Shown one piece after another: positions 9,792 to 18,317 of a stretch of DNA of 64,000 nt. The notes beneath the pieces were generated by a model. That model was not told the DNA's origin, did no database searches, and saw only the letters and a list, made by a program, of their open reading frames with translations. The translations under genes and the position numbers were made by a program. This DNA is from Paludibacteraceae bacterium (GTDB lineage: Bacteria > Bacteroidota > Bacteroidia > Bacteroidales > Paludibacteraceae): NCBI GenBank assembly GCA_017647145.1, contig JAGCLD010000039.1:47992-111991 (forward strand). Direction: 5' to 3'. Every line of letters starts with the position of its first letter. Position 1 is the stretch's first letter.

Positions 9792-10595
9792 TTATTGCGG
9801 AAGATTCTCTTTCAAGCAACGTTGATTCATGGTAGAGCGTTCTGCATCATTAATCCATCCCCACTTACAGAAATAACGACACATATTAGCCATGTGCCAA
9901 CACAACAAGCGTACACTCTTATAGGAACCTTGACCATATTCGTGCACAATACTCACATGTGGATAGAACACTGTGCGAAAACATGCATGCAAGCGACGAG
10001 TCAAGTCAATATCTTCCGGATAAAGAAAGAAACGCTCATCAAAAAGCCCCACCTCTCTCAAAGCATCTGCCCGTAACAACATAAAACAACCAGAAAGATA
10101 AGGTACATTCATAATAGACTTATAACCTGTATCGCGCAATTCGTACCTGCGATTACGTTTCTTCATCACCCATCTTGGCAAGAAACGTCGTCCTAACAAG
10201 TCGATTGGTGTAGGTAGTAACTTACACAAATGTTGCCGTTTCCCATTCGGATAATAAATTTGAGGCATCAATGAAGCCACATCCTTATGTTGCTCCATAT
10301 ACTCCATCAATTCTTGCAAAATAACAGCATCAAATGTAACATCAGGATTGAGCACCAAATGATAGGGCGTTTGCTCACTCAAGGTCTGACGAATGGCAAT
10401 ATTATGTGCTCTGCCATAACCCATATTCTCATTGTTGAAAATATAGTCAGCACCCATTAAAGGAGAGGAGAACGAACGCGGTGAATTATCCACTATAAAT
10501 ATCCTGTCTATCAAAGCACTCGCTCTGAGTAACGCAATTAGATTACGTATCTTCGTTTCATCTGTTTGATATACTACAATGGATACATTTATCAT
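9792..10595 (-). CDS. Family 2 glycosyltransferase, rhamnosyltransferase-like
   Basis: 267 residues with a GT-A fold: VSIVVYQTD at the start, FIVDNSP for the nucleotide-sugar site, NPDV as the DxD-type metal motif, and SGCFMLLRADALREVGLFDERFFLYPEDIDL in the acceptor half (seen as the pieces SGCFMLLR and YPEDIDL). This pattern is typical of WbbL-like rhamnosyltransferases acting on O-antigen or capsule repeats. It is the last gene of the polysaccharide cluster, 11 bases after the epimerase gene. The donor sugar cannot be told from sequence. Confidence 0.85.
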   Translation of the reverse strand: MINVSIVVYQTDETKIRNLIALLRASALIDRIFIVDNSPRSFSSPLMGADYIFNNENMGYGRAHNIAIRQTLSEQTPYHLVLNPDVTFDAVILQELMEYMEQHKDVASLMPQIYYPNGKRQHLCKLLPTPIDLLGRRFLPRWVMKKRNRRYELRDTGYKSIMNVPYLSGCFMLLRADALREVGLFDERFFLYPEDIDLTRRLHACFRTVFYPHVSIVHEYGQGSYKSVRLLCWHMANMCRYFCKWGWINDAERSTMNQRCLKENLPQ

Positions 10596-10606
10596 TTCTT
10601 TTCTCT

Positions 10607-11593
10607 TTATTCCGAAACAAAAACTTTGCCTTCTGAGGCATTTTCTATAAACTCAAATTTCAAGGTCCTACTCAGTCCTTCCGACAGACTAAACGGAGCC
10701 TTGAATCCGGCCTCAATTACTTTGGATGAAGCAAACTGAGTGGTGGAGCAAAACTTCTTCACACGAACTGAGCTTATCGCCAATTTTCGACGCGTCAACC
10801 ATGCCAACACATCAAAGCAATAGCCTCCACACATACCTAACCAATACGGGAAATGAATTGAAAGAAGAGGTTTATTTAACACCTTGCTCACCAAGTTAAC
10901 CAAATCATTCATGTTCATATCAGGCTTATCCGTGTAGTTAAACACCTCACACCCTTCATGGTCACGTTCCATGAGAAATTGAATGAGCGCCACTATATTT
11001 CCCACATACGCCATCGATTTCATATTTTCTCCCTTTCCAACCATCAAGAAGCGTCCACGCGCTATCTGACTAAGCAAGTTGTAAACATTTCCCCTATTTC
11101 TTTCCCCAAAAATCACGGTTGGGCGCAACACATTGACTTGCCAATCTGCATGTCCTTTCATCCATTCACGCAACACCTGCTCTGCCTGCCACTTACTCTT
11201 GCCATAGTGGTTAAAGGGGTCTGCCGGATGCAATTCATCCGGATTGTCTTTATTCAATCCATACACAGCAACAGAACTAGTAAAAACCAAACGCTTAATG
11301 CCATTATACTCCATCGCCTCCAATGTATTGCGCATTCCCTCAACATTCACATCATAATACAAGGACACAGGAGTCACATCATCCCGATGCTCAGCTGCCA
11401 ACAACACCACTGCATCTTGGTCTTTCAGAGCACTCACCAAACCATCCTTATCCAAAACATTCACTATCCGTGTTATCTCCGGAAAAAAGACACTTTGTTG
11501 CTTATCTATATTTGTGAGAATATGTGAATCTTTCAACAACGCAATCAGCCGTGTTCCTACAAATCCGGATCCACCAATAACAGCTATACGCAT
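10607..11593 (-). CDS. NAD-dependent sugar-nucleotide epimerase/dehydratase (extended SDR)
   Basis: The N-terminus MRIAVIGGSGFVG carries the GxxGxxG dinucleotide-binding motif. The active site is visible as S in FTSSVAVYG and YxxxK in HYGKSK. The 328-residue length fits extended short-chain dehydrogenases such as GalE/WcaG types. It lies 3 bases after the upstream glycosyltransferase and probably makes a nucleotide sugar for the same glycan. The substrate is not deducible. Confidence 0.85.
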   Translation of the reverse strand: MRIAVIGGSGFVGTRLIALLKDSHILTNIDKQQSVFFPEITRIVNVLDKDGLVSALKDQDAVVLLAAEHRDDVTPVSLYYDVNVEGMRNTLEAMEYNGIKRLVFTSSVAVYGLNKDNPDELHPADPFNHYGKSKWQAEQVLREWMKGHADWQVNVLRPTVIFGERNRGNVYNLLSQIARGRFLMVGKGENMKSMAYVGNIVALIQFLMERDHEGCEVFNYTDKPDMNMNDLVNLVSKVLNKPLLSIHFPYWLGMCGGYCFDVLAWLTRRKLAISSVRVKKFCSTTQFASSKVIEAGFKAPFSLSEGLSRTLKFEFIENASEGKVFVSE

Positions 11594-11596
11594 AAA

Positions 11597-12358
11597 CTAC
11601 GAATGATGTTTCTTAATGCCATTAAATGCCCAACAGAAGAGGTAATAACTTGCTTTTAACCAACCCATGTGTTCATACTCTCTATATACCTTAAACTGAG
11701 GACGAATCATTTTTAATTTATTATGTGTCACCGCAAATTGTGACATACGATAGGACGCCAAAACTTGTTGATTCCCATAAGCCACTTCCACTTTTTTCAA
11801 AATGTCTAACCAATAGACGTGATCATCACGAAGACTTCTAAAATCCTCTCGTAAATAAAACTTACCAAAGGCAGAACTATCATATACTCCGGTCAGACAT
11901 GAGATTGAATTTGTCTTTAATAAATCCTTTCTACGAATAACTTTAGGTGGAAAAAAAGGAACTTTAAATTCATTGCCATTTTCATCAATACGCTTATGTG
12001 CCGAGCATATCAGCAGGGCACCTGGAGTCTCCTGCATAAAACGAAGTTGGTTTTCCAAAAAGTTCGGTTCCCAAACATCATCAGAGTCCAGCAATACGAT
12101 ATATCTTCCTTGGGCACGTCTAATTCCGTTGTTACGTGCAGCTGCTGACCCCGCATTAGTTTGTTGCAACAAGTGGATTCGAGCATCTTTTGCTACATAT
12201 TCCGACGCAATCTCAGCACTATTATCCTTTGAGCCGTCATCCACGATATACATCTCCCACTCTTGATAAGTTTGTGCCAAAACACTATCAATGGTGTATC
12301 GCATAAAGCGAGCACCATTGTACACGGGAGTAATGATAGAAACAAGTCTATTTTGCAT
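11597..12358 (-). CDS. Family 2 glycosyltransferase
   Basis: Starts MQNRLVSIITPVYNG, the standard GT2 opening, with VDDGSKDNS and LLDSDDVWEP as donor and metal motifs. An upstream in-frame ATG at 12379 is excluded because it falls inside the predicted -7 box at 12377-12384. That promoter makes this gene the head of a three-gene unit (this gene, the epimerase, the rhamnosyltransferase-like gene). 254 residues; acceptor unknown. Confidence 0.85.
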   Translation of the reverse strand: MQNRLVSIITPVYNGARFMRYTIDSVLAQTYQEWEMYIVDDGSKDNSAEIASEYVAKDARIHLLQQTNAGSAAARNNGIRRAQGRYIVLLDSDDVWEPNFLENQLRFMQETPGALLICSAHKRIDENGNEFKVPFFPPKVIRRKDLLKTNSISCLTGVYDSSAFGKFYLREDFRSLRDDHVYWLDILKKVEVAYGNQQVLASYRMSQFAVTHNKLKMIRPQFKVYREYEHMGWLKASYYLFCWAFNGIKKHHS

Positions 12359-12376
12359 GACTACAATAAGAATGCA

Positions 12377-12384
12377 CAAATATA
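12377..12384 (-). promoter_or_regulatory. -7 box inside the polysaccharide cluster
   Basis: On the minus strand TATATTTG fits TAnnTTTG, with TTGG at a suitable distance upstream. Transcription would begin near 12371, 13 bases before the ATG at 12358. The 300-base gap 12359-12660 holds nothing else that I can identify. Confidence 0.6.
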
Positions 12385-12660
12385 GGCATTTTTCTTATTA
12401 AAACCAACTTTCATGCATTTTATTGTTTATACAAGAAAATAAAATCATTACTACCCTATTAAAACTCTTACAAGGCATAAAAAGAAACCTAGCTGCCCGA
12501 AAAACTAAATCCTATCTCATTCCTATTTAAATGTAACGGTGTGGTAACGGAGATGATAGGACGCTCAGGGGGGTGAACTGCGATTGTAATCAAATTTTAT
12601 TGCTTCATGTGTTCTACCGAACAGCAATAAAAAACAACAAGATATATTTATCTCACAATC

Positions 12661-13383
12661 TTACGAACGACGTACAGCAAGATACTTCAACACCTCCCAT
12701 AACACCACTACCCTGCTCCACAACTTCACCCACAAACTCCGACTACTACGTTTCAAGACCGGACCTGATAGTTTGGTTAATGCTGCTTGATGACGACGAT
12801 ACAACAAGAATGGTTCTTCTAAAAAATAAGGCTTTCCGGTCATCTCTGCCACAAGTCCCAACCAAATATCATGTCCCACCTCGTTGGTCTTAGGAAAAGG
12901 AAATGCTCGTTTTAATAAAGACTGACGAAAGGCCATACATGCCCCAAAATAGGTATTCTGAAGCGCATTCTTCAACAAACCTTTACCTGAATTATAGAAG
13001 CGAAAAAAGGATGCTTCAATCGGCTCCAACAGTTCGTTAGTCACTATGCTGTCCGTCACTACAAGGTCATACTCTTCTAACAAGCGACAACACGCTTCAT
13101 ACTTCCCCTCCATCCACACATCATCTTGATCAGACAAAAACACATACACACCCTGAGCATGCTTCAGTGCATTAATAAAATTCCACTTAAAATGATGGGC
13201 ATCATTATGCAGCAGTCGTATGCGCTTGTCTTGAAATGATTCCACAATCTCACATGTGCGGTCTGTGGAACCATCATCCGACACTATCACCTCATCCTCA
13301 TCCTTGATTTGAGAAAGAATCGACTGAAGTTGTTCGGCGATATACTTTTCTCCATTATATGTTGCAACACACACCGTATTCAT
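12661..13383 (-). CDS. Family 2 glycosyltransferase
   Basis: 240 residues beginning MNTVCVATYNGEKYIAEQL, with VSDDGSTDRT and LSDQDDVW as nucleotide and metal-binding motifs. The C-terminal HDIWLGLVAEM and LYRRHQAALT segments are typical of GT2 enzymes that extend surface polysaccharide repeats. It follows the next glycosyltransferase by 4 bases on the minus strand and is closely related to it in motif pattern, so the pair may come from an old duplication. Last gene of the transcript that begins with the flippase. Confidence 0.85.
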   Translation of the reverse strand: MNTVCVATYNGEKYIAEQLQSILSQIKDEDEVIVSDDGSTDRTCEIVESFQDKRIRLLHNDAHHFKWNFINALKHAQGVYVFLSDQDDVWMEGKYEACCRLLEEYDLVVTDSIVTNELLEPIEASFFRFYNSGKGLLKNALQNTYFGACMAFRQSLLKRAFPFPKTNEVGHDIWLGLVAEMTGKPYFLEEPFLLYRRHQAALTKLSGPVLKRSSRSLWVKLWSRVVVLWEVLKYLAVRRS

Positions 13384-13387
13384 CGCA

Positions 13388-14215
13388 CTATTTTGAAAAA
13401 TGACGTGTTAGTAAATACCGTAACTTGTGCCATGCAAAACTCAACACATTCTTGAATATCAACGGATGGGCATTCGCATATGACTGACGCGCCAACTTCC
13501 ATCTGAAACGCAGGTTGAGCAACGAACGTGAATACTCCACCGCTCCCAAGGTGTTGTTTCCATGTTGACGATACAGCATCGTCGGTTTATATATCGGATG
13601 TATCTTCCCTCCACGTGCTATCACACTCACTCCTATCCATGCATCATGCATATAACTGCGCGGATTAAACGGCAACGCCCCATGTCGCGCTGTCTGATTA
13701 AACATGCATGAACACCCAGTAATGTCATTACAAATACCCAAGAAACGCGCGTTTTCATCGAGTAAATCCGGACGCAAATTAGCATACTTCCAAAACGACT
13801 CATTTATCAACCCTAAGGATTGATCCACCACACGCATATCTCCATGCACCAAGAGTGGTAAATCAGCACCCCACGCTGCTTCCAAACGTTTCATCTCTTG
13901 ATGAAACACAGCAATCTTCTCAGGAAGCCACACATCATCTTGGTCGCAAAACATCACATACTCGCCACTCACACAATGTATCAACAACTCTTCAAACGAA
14001 CGCATCGAACCTATATTCCCAAGTTCATCTTGATACTCCAGTATTTTCTCCGGATACCTCACACAATACTCCCTTATCAACGCCAAGGTCCCATCTACCG
14101 AGCCGTCATCACGCACAAAGAGACGCCAATCAGTATAAGTTTGTGCTAACAAGGAATCTAACTGCTCACGCAGAAAACATTCTCCATTATAGGTTGAGAG
14201 TAATATATCTATCAT
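13388..14215 (-). CDS. Family 2 glycosyltransferase
   Basis: The start at 14215 (MIDILLSTYNGECFL) gives a normal GT2 N-terminus and an ATGA overlap of 4 bases with the stop of the polymerase gene, a translational-coupling arrangement. The longer frame from 14257 adds a non-homologous basic peptide. Motifs are VRDDGSVDGT, FCDQDDVWLPEK and MHDAWIGVSV. 275 residues. Role: transfer of one sugar in assembly of the surface repeat unit. Confidence 0.87.
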   Translation of the reverse strand: MIDILLSTYNGECFLREQLDSLLAQTYTDWRLFVRDDGSVDGTLALIREYCVRYPEKILEYQDELGNIGSMRSFEELLIHCVSGEYVMFCDQDDVWLPEKIAVFHQEMKRLEAAWGADLPLLVHGDMRVVDQSLGLINESFWKYANLRPDLLDENARFLGICNDITGCSCMFNQTARHGALPFNPRSYMHDAWIGVSVIARGGKIHPIYKPTMLYRQHGNNTLGAVEYSRSLLNLRFRWKLARQSYANAHPLIFKNVLSFAWHKLRYLLTRHFSK

Positions 14216-15408
14216 TTTGCTTCTTCTTTTTGTGTGTAAACAAAATCGTGTTCCCAAAATAATATTGCTTCTTTCATCTGTCGCTCTTGCAACTCTACCT
14301 GTGAGTGCTTATTCAACTCAAACACCGTTGACACACGATTTGTTTTACTTTTCGCATACGAGGGTGTCTGGTTACTACTATACGTAAACACTGCCGCATA
14401 GAGCATAAACACCACAGCGAACAGTTGTGCGGGTAAGTGGTCTTTCTTGCGCTCGCTCTGCGCCATTTCACTCTGCATATACACCAGCAGGAAAGGCAAT
14501 ACAAACGAACGCAAACGATTCAACAAGAACCAATATTGATACAGTGTCACAATTGCCGCCACACACAGCCACATCATCCAATGCCAACGCTTGTCTTTTT
14601 CGGCAAAATTACTGTAATAGGCCAAACATACAATAGCCAAGAAGTAGATAGGAAAAACAATCTGCACCTTACTTCCCATCGCCAAATGCAAACTCAATGA
14701 ATCCTTTATAGTGTCATTCAACGGCAAACTCCTCACTACTACATCCCCCAAACTGCTCATGGGCAACACCAACATAGAGCAGAGCAACAGAGCCAGTGTG
14801 ATGTAGGCTTTCTTGTCTAATTCAAACTGCCAAAACATCATAAAAAGAACTGTAGCCATACACACAAACACACTCGACTTGTGCATCAGCACACACACTA
14901 ACACACACACCGCTCCTGCTACATACCGACGTTTCTCCAGCAACAAGTAAGCAAATATAAAGAATGCTACAGCCAAACATTGTCTATACTCATACAACAC
15001 CAAGTTATAGTCAAGCAATATCAGGGCAAACAACGCCAAAGTGCGATGAGCTGTGAGTCGGCGAAAGAGCAGATAAACAGCTGCATAATAGATAAGCGTA
15101 ACCATCAAGGTCATTCCCCAAAACGACACTCCCATCGTCTTCAGCACAGAACAATAAAGATTAAATCCGGGTTCAAACTGTAAATAACCCAACTGCGAAA
15201 AAAGACTGTCAAGATGTGGCAATGTATTGTAGTGTGGGAAATAATTCGCTACATCCGGTCCCAACATATACTTTGCGCCCACCATCACGACTAATGTCAC
15301 AAAAGCAAGGTCATACACCTGCTTACACACCTTGTCGTATCTTCCGCAGAGCATTTCCACGATGACAAAGCACAACATCACCAATAATATGAGCGTTAAG
15401 TAATTCAT
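14212..15408 (-). CDS. O-antigen polymerase-like membrane protein (EpsG/Wzy type)
   Basis: 398 residues with about ten hydrophobic segments and a loop around GPDVANYFPHYN that resembles EpsG-family polysaccharide polymerases. Such proteins join repeat units at the periplasmic face of the inner membrane. Sequence identity in this family is low, so the call leans on topology and on position between the flippase (4-base overlap) and the glycosyltransferase (4-base overlap). Confidence 0.7.
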   Translation of the reverse strand: MNYLTLILLVMLCFVIVEMLCGRYDKVCKQVYDLAFVTLVVMVGAKYMLGPDVANYFPHYNTLPHLDSLFSQLGYLQFEPGFNLYCSVLKTMGVSFWGMTLMVTLIYYAAVYLLFRRLTAHRTLALFALILLDYNLVLYEYRQCLAVAFFIFAYLLLEKRRYVAGAVCVLVCVLMHKSSVFVCMATVLFMMFWQFELDKKAYITLALLLCSMLVLPMSSLGDVVVRSLPLNDTIKDSLSLHLAMGSKVQIVFPIYFLAIVCLAYYSNFAEKDKRWHWMMWLCVAAIVTLYQYWFLLNRLRSFVLPFLLVYMQSEMAQSERKKDHLPAQLFAVVFMLYAAVFTYSSNQTPSYAKSKTNRVSTVFELNKHSQVELQERQMKEAILFWEHDFVYTQKEEAK

Positions 15409-16646
15409 CTCTTTTTCATTCTTTTATAGGCCAACAACATGGCTCCGCACACTCCTCCTTCCGTCAGCAACAATGCCCAAGCTGCTCCTTCGGCATGCCA
15501 TTTGGGCACAAACACACTCACCAGTATCAAGGAGCACACTGCTGCCAGCAGATATATATTCCGATACACGCGCTTATCAACGTCTTCTCCGCATGCCAAC
15601 AGCCCCATCTGTCCCACGATTCCGCCCAAAGTTACGAATAAAGGCACAATTGCCATAATTTTAGATAAGTTTCCCATGCCGGCATAGTCCTTTCCCAACA
15701 GAGTCACGATGGCCTCCGAACCCCAAAACAGCACGATGAAAACGAGAAACATCACACTGCCTCCCACCATCATCAATCGTTCTATCGGTCGATAAGCCTC
15801 CGTTTTCTGTGTTTGTGCCACTCGGGTGATACGGGGGAAAAAGGCTTGAACCAATGGAGTAAACACCAAGACACAACTGATACGCATCAATTTCTCTGAA
15901 GCAGCATACCTCCCCACCTCATCCGGCAATGCGACATAGCCCAATATCACTACAAACAACATGGCATAGACACTACTTGCCGCTTGCGACAAGAAAAGCG
16001 GAAAACTATCCTTCAATGACTCTTTGACGCCGTCCCACTTCACACGCACCAATCGTGCCAACCCCATCTTCCACATCATCACATCACTCAACAAAGCTGC
16101 CACCACATATACCACTGCTTGCAAGATGGCTGCACGCAGATAATGCTCCTGACTTTTCACCAACCAGAAGGTCAAAGGCAATATAGCCAACTTGGTCAGG
16201 CTATTCACTATCGTCACAACGCGAATCTTACCTAATCCCTGAAAAAGCCAGACAAAGGTAAACACCTGCCCCACCACCATAGAAAAAAGTAAAAACAATG
16301 TAGATCGATACACAGCATATTGAGGCACACATGCTACACCTAACAACACCAAGGCCGAGATGCACAACAACAGCAACTTAGCCATCAAGGTTTGTGAGAA
16401 CACCCGATTGATTTCTGCTTGATTGCCTTGTGCCAGCGCTATTCGCTTCGTAGCACTGAGGTTGAACCCAAAATCCACAAGAATCATCAAATACTGATTA
16501 ACCGCCAAGCCAAAACCAATATAGCCAAACTTGGCAGCGCCTAACACACTCATCAAGTAAGGCCACACAAAAAGAGGCACAACATAAGTGAGCCCCTGCA
16601 TCAACATCAGCCAAAACGTGTCCTTTATCTCGTGTTTGTAATTCAC
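15405..16646 (-). CDS. Polysaccharide flippase (Wzx/MATE-like)
   Basis: 413 residues and about twelve predicted membrane segments; the start KDTFWLMLMQGLTYVVPLF and the segment GFGLAVNQYLMILVDFGF are typical of the polysaccharide-biosynthesis/oligosaccharide flippase family. It would move lipid-linked repeat units across the inner membrane. First gene of the cluster, with its own -7 box upstream. The initiating phosphoglycosyltransferase is not in the window. Confidence 0.87.
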   Translation of the reverse strand: MNYKHEIKDTFWLMLMQGLTYVVPLFVWPYLMSVLGAAKFGYIGFGLAVNQYLMILVDFGFNLSATKRIALAQGNQAEINRVFSQTLMAKLLLLCISALVLLGVACVPQYAVYRSTLFLLFSMVVGQVFTFVWLFQGLGKIRVVTIVNSLTKLAILPLTFWLVKSQEHYLRAAILQAVVYVVAALLSDVMMWKMGLARLVRVKWDGVKESLKDSFPLFLSQAASSVYAMLFVVILGYVALPDEVGRYAASEKLMRISCVLVFTPLVQAFFPRITRVAQTQKTEAYRPIERLMMVGGSVMFLVFIVLFWGSEAIVTLLGKDYAGMGNLSKIMAIVPLFVTLGGIVGQMGLLACGEDVDKRVYRNIYLLAAVCSLILVSVFVPKWHAEGAAWALLLTEGGVCGAMLLAYKRMKKR

Positions 16647-16673
16647 TAATCTTCCGGGGTAATTGTTAGGTCA

Positions 16674-16681
16674 CAAAGGTA
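16674..16681 (-). promoter_or_regulatory. -7 box of the polysaccharide operon
   Basis: TACCTTTG on the minus strand, 28 bases before the flippase ATG and just after the rpsP terminator. The -33 element would lie in the A/T run of that terminator and is not distinct. Confidence 0.5.
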
Positions 16682-16700
16682 AAAAGAAAAAGCATATAAA

Positions 16701-16729
16701 AAAAGTCCGAGCATGATACTCGGACTTTT
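16701..16729 (-). terminator. Intrinsic terminator after rpsP
   Basis: Eleven-base perfect stem (16701-16711 with 16719-16729, core AAGTCCGAG/CTCGGACTT) and a 7-base loop, followed on the minus strand by a run of T. Separates rpsP from the polysaccharide operon. Confidence 0.85.
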
Positions 16730-16749
16730 TATTCTTTCGCACAAGAAGA

Positions 16750-17292
16750 TTATTCTGCTTCAGTTGCAGGAGTTTCTTCTGCTTGTTCTGCTTCAACTTC
16801 AGCTTTTGCAGCAGCAGCTTGAGCTTCAAGTTCTGCAGCTTTCTTTTTAGCCAATTCTTCAGCTTTAGCTTTGTTTTGAGCAGCTTCTACTTCCAAACGA
16901 GCTTTTGCAGCAGCAGCTTTTTCAGCAGCTAATTGTTCTTTAGTTTTGTTCAAGTCAGCTTCTTTGCCGGCTTTCCATGCTTCAAAGCGTTTTTCAGCTT
17001 CTTCTGCAGCGAATGCACCTTTCTTCACACCACCAAGCAAGTGTTTTTTCAACAATACACCTTCTTTAGAAAGGATGTTGCGAGCAGTGTCGGTTGGTTG
17101 TGCACCCACGTTCAACCAATACAATGCACGGTCAAAGTTCAACACTACGGTTGCTGGGTTAGTGTTAGGATTGTAAGAACCCAAACGTTCGATAAATTTG
17201 CCATCACGTGGCGCGCGGCTATCTGCTACTACAATGTGATAGTAAGCATAAGACTTACGTCCATGACGCGCTAATCTGATTTTTACTGCCAT
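16750..17292 (-). CDS. rpsP: 30S ribosomal protein S16 with long C-terminal extension
   Basis: Residues 1-85 are a standard S16 ([49 protein letters not shown]). S16 assembles early into the 30S body. Residues from about 95 to 180 are an Ala/Glu/Lys-rich, probably coiled or helical tail that is much longer than the 80-90 residue S16 of most bacteria; extended S16 tails occur in Bacteroidota. It is single-gene here, with a strong promoter and terminator. Confidence 0.97.
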   Translation of the reverse strand: MAVKIRLARHGRKSYAYYHIVVADSRAPRDGKFIERLGSYNPNTNPATVVLNFDRALYWLNVGAQPTDTARNILSKEGVLLKKHLLGGVKKGAFAAEEAEKRFEAWKAGKEADLNKTKEQLAAEKAAAAKARLEVEAAQNKAKAEELAKKKAAELEAQAAAAKAEVEAEQAEETPATEAE

Positions 17293-17345
17293 TTGTTTTT
17301 TAGTTTAATTTGTTAATAGCTATGCTTTTTCTCGAAAAGCGGGTG

Positions 17346-17376
17346 CAAAGATACCATTTCTTTTTGATTCACACAA
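17346..17376 (-). promoter_or_regulatory. rpsP promoter
   Basis: On the minus strand TTGT (17373-17376), 19 bases, then TATCTTTG (17346-17353). The start would be near 17340, leaving a leader of about 47 bases. Confidence 0.75.
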
Positions 17377-17467
17377 GTAATCAGCCCGGCAAATCGGCTC
17401 GGTTAATAAAATAATAGAGGTGCCTGCCAAGAAGAGATAGTAAGGTTATTGGAGTTTATTTTGTTTC

Positions 17468-17529
17468 TATCCGGTTTGTATCTGGTTCTTACCTAGTGGT
17501 CCCGAGATGGTCCCGAGGTGGTCGCGAAG
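17468..17529 (+). repeat. Degenerate 11-base periodic array
   Basis: Six successive 11-base blocks can be aligned from 17468, the clearest being TGGTCCCGAGA, TGGTCCCGAGG and TGGTCGCGAAG at 17497-17529; the earlier blocks TATCCGGTTTG and TATCTGGTTCT are diverged. The gap 17354-17661 holds this array and the element at 17577 and no gene. Confidence 0.6.
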
Positions 17530-17576
17530 ATGCTTGCTATCGGTTTGGACTATCTTTGCCCGTGGCTTGAAAATGC

Positions 17577-17650
17577 TCAAATAAATTTGGCTTTTCTCTC
17601 GCTTTGCACTACCTTTTAATAAGATAGGATGCACCTCAGCATAAAAAATA
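17577..17650 (+). repeat. Dispersed promoter-like element, copy 1
   Basis: About 70 bases containing TTTGCACTACCTTTTAATAA and GCACCTCAG that match, in inverted orientation, the sequence at 48626-48690. Both copies lie between an 11-base array and a gene with a strong promoter. Confidence 0.6.
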
Positions 17651-17661
17651 AATGAGTTTAT

Positions 17662-17692
17662 TTTGTTCTGCTTTCGGTTTTCACTACTTTTG
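17662..17692 (+). promoter_or_regulatory. Promoter of the LOG/hemD transcript
   Basis: TTTG (17662-17665), exactly 19 bases, then TACTTTTG (17685-17692). Start near 17699, ten bases before the ATG at 17709. Confidence 0.8.
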
Positions 17693-17708
17693 CACAAAAC
17701 GAAGGAAA

Positions 17709-18302
17709 ATGGAACACGAAGAGTTAAAGCGTATATGTGTGTTTTGTGGTTCAAGTTCTCAGACTGACCCTCTCTTTGCCGAGGAAGCACAAGAGTTGGG
17801 CAAATGGCTGGGATACCGCCAAAAACAATTGGTTTATGGCGCCGGTAATGTGGGATTGATGGGCGTGCTCGCTGATGCAACACTCGCCCATGGTGGCACA
17901 GTGGAGGGAATCATCCCACAGTTTATGGTTGATGCCGGCTGGCATCACGAAGGCCTTACCCGGCTCATCGTTACCCAGGATATGCATGAACGCAAACGCC
18001 TCATGTCTGAACACTCAGAAGCCATCATCGCTTTCCCGGGAGGAATCGGCACTGCGGAAGAATTACTCGAAGTTCTCACGTGGAAACAACTCGGACTCAT
18101 CACCAAGCCCATCATCATCCTCAATATCAACGGACATTTTGATGCACTCTTGCAGTGGTTAGACCTGCTCATACAGGGTCGTTTCATGCGTGAACTCCAC
18201 CGCGATATGTGGGTGGTGGCCAAGAGTGTGGCAGAACTGGAAGATGCTTTCTTGAAATGCCAACCATGGGATAAGGGTGTACGGAAAATTGCAGCTATTT
18301 AA
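17709..18302 (+). CDS. LOG-family protein (cytokinin riboside 5'-monophosphate phosphoribohydrolase-like)
   Basis: The start MEHEELKRICVFCGSSS at 17709 fits the promoter; the ATG at 17652 lies upstream of it. Family motifs present: VYGAGNVGLMG, MHERKRLM and PGGIGTAEELLEVLTW, the nucleotide-binding and catalytic signatures of LOG enzymes, which split nucleoside monophosphates into base and ribose phosphate. 197 residues is typical. Its biological substrate in Bacteroidota is not established. First gene of a run through DUF4271 and hemD. Confidence 0.9.
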   Translation: MEHEELKRICVFCGSSSQTDPLFAEEAQELGKWLGYRQKQLVYGAGNVGLMGVLADATLAHGGTVEGIIPQFMVDAGWHHEGLTRLIVTQDMHERKRLMSEHSEAIIAFPGGIGTAEELLEVLTWKQLGLITKPIIILNINGHFDALLQWLDLLIQGRFMRELHRDMWVVAKSVAELEDAFLKCQPWDKGVRKIAAI

Positions 18303-18317
18303 CAAGTAATTACCTCG

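Noticed and set aside
12573..12893. 106-residue plus-strand frame
   Set aside because: It is antisense to the glycosyltransferase at 12661-13383, which has clear family motifs.
17467..17883. 138-residue minus-strand frame over the LOG promoter
   Set aside because: It covers the 11-base array, the dispersed element, the promoter and the start of the LOG gene on the other strand; the peptide has no recognisable features.
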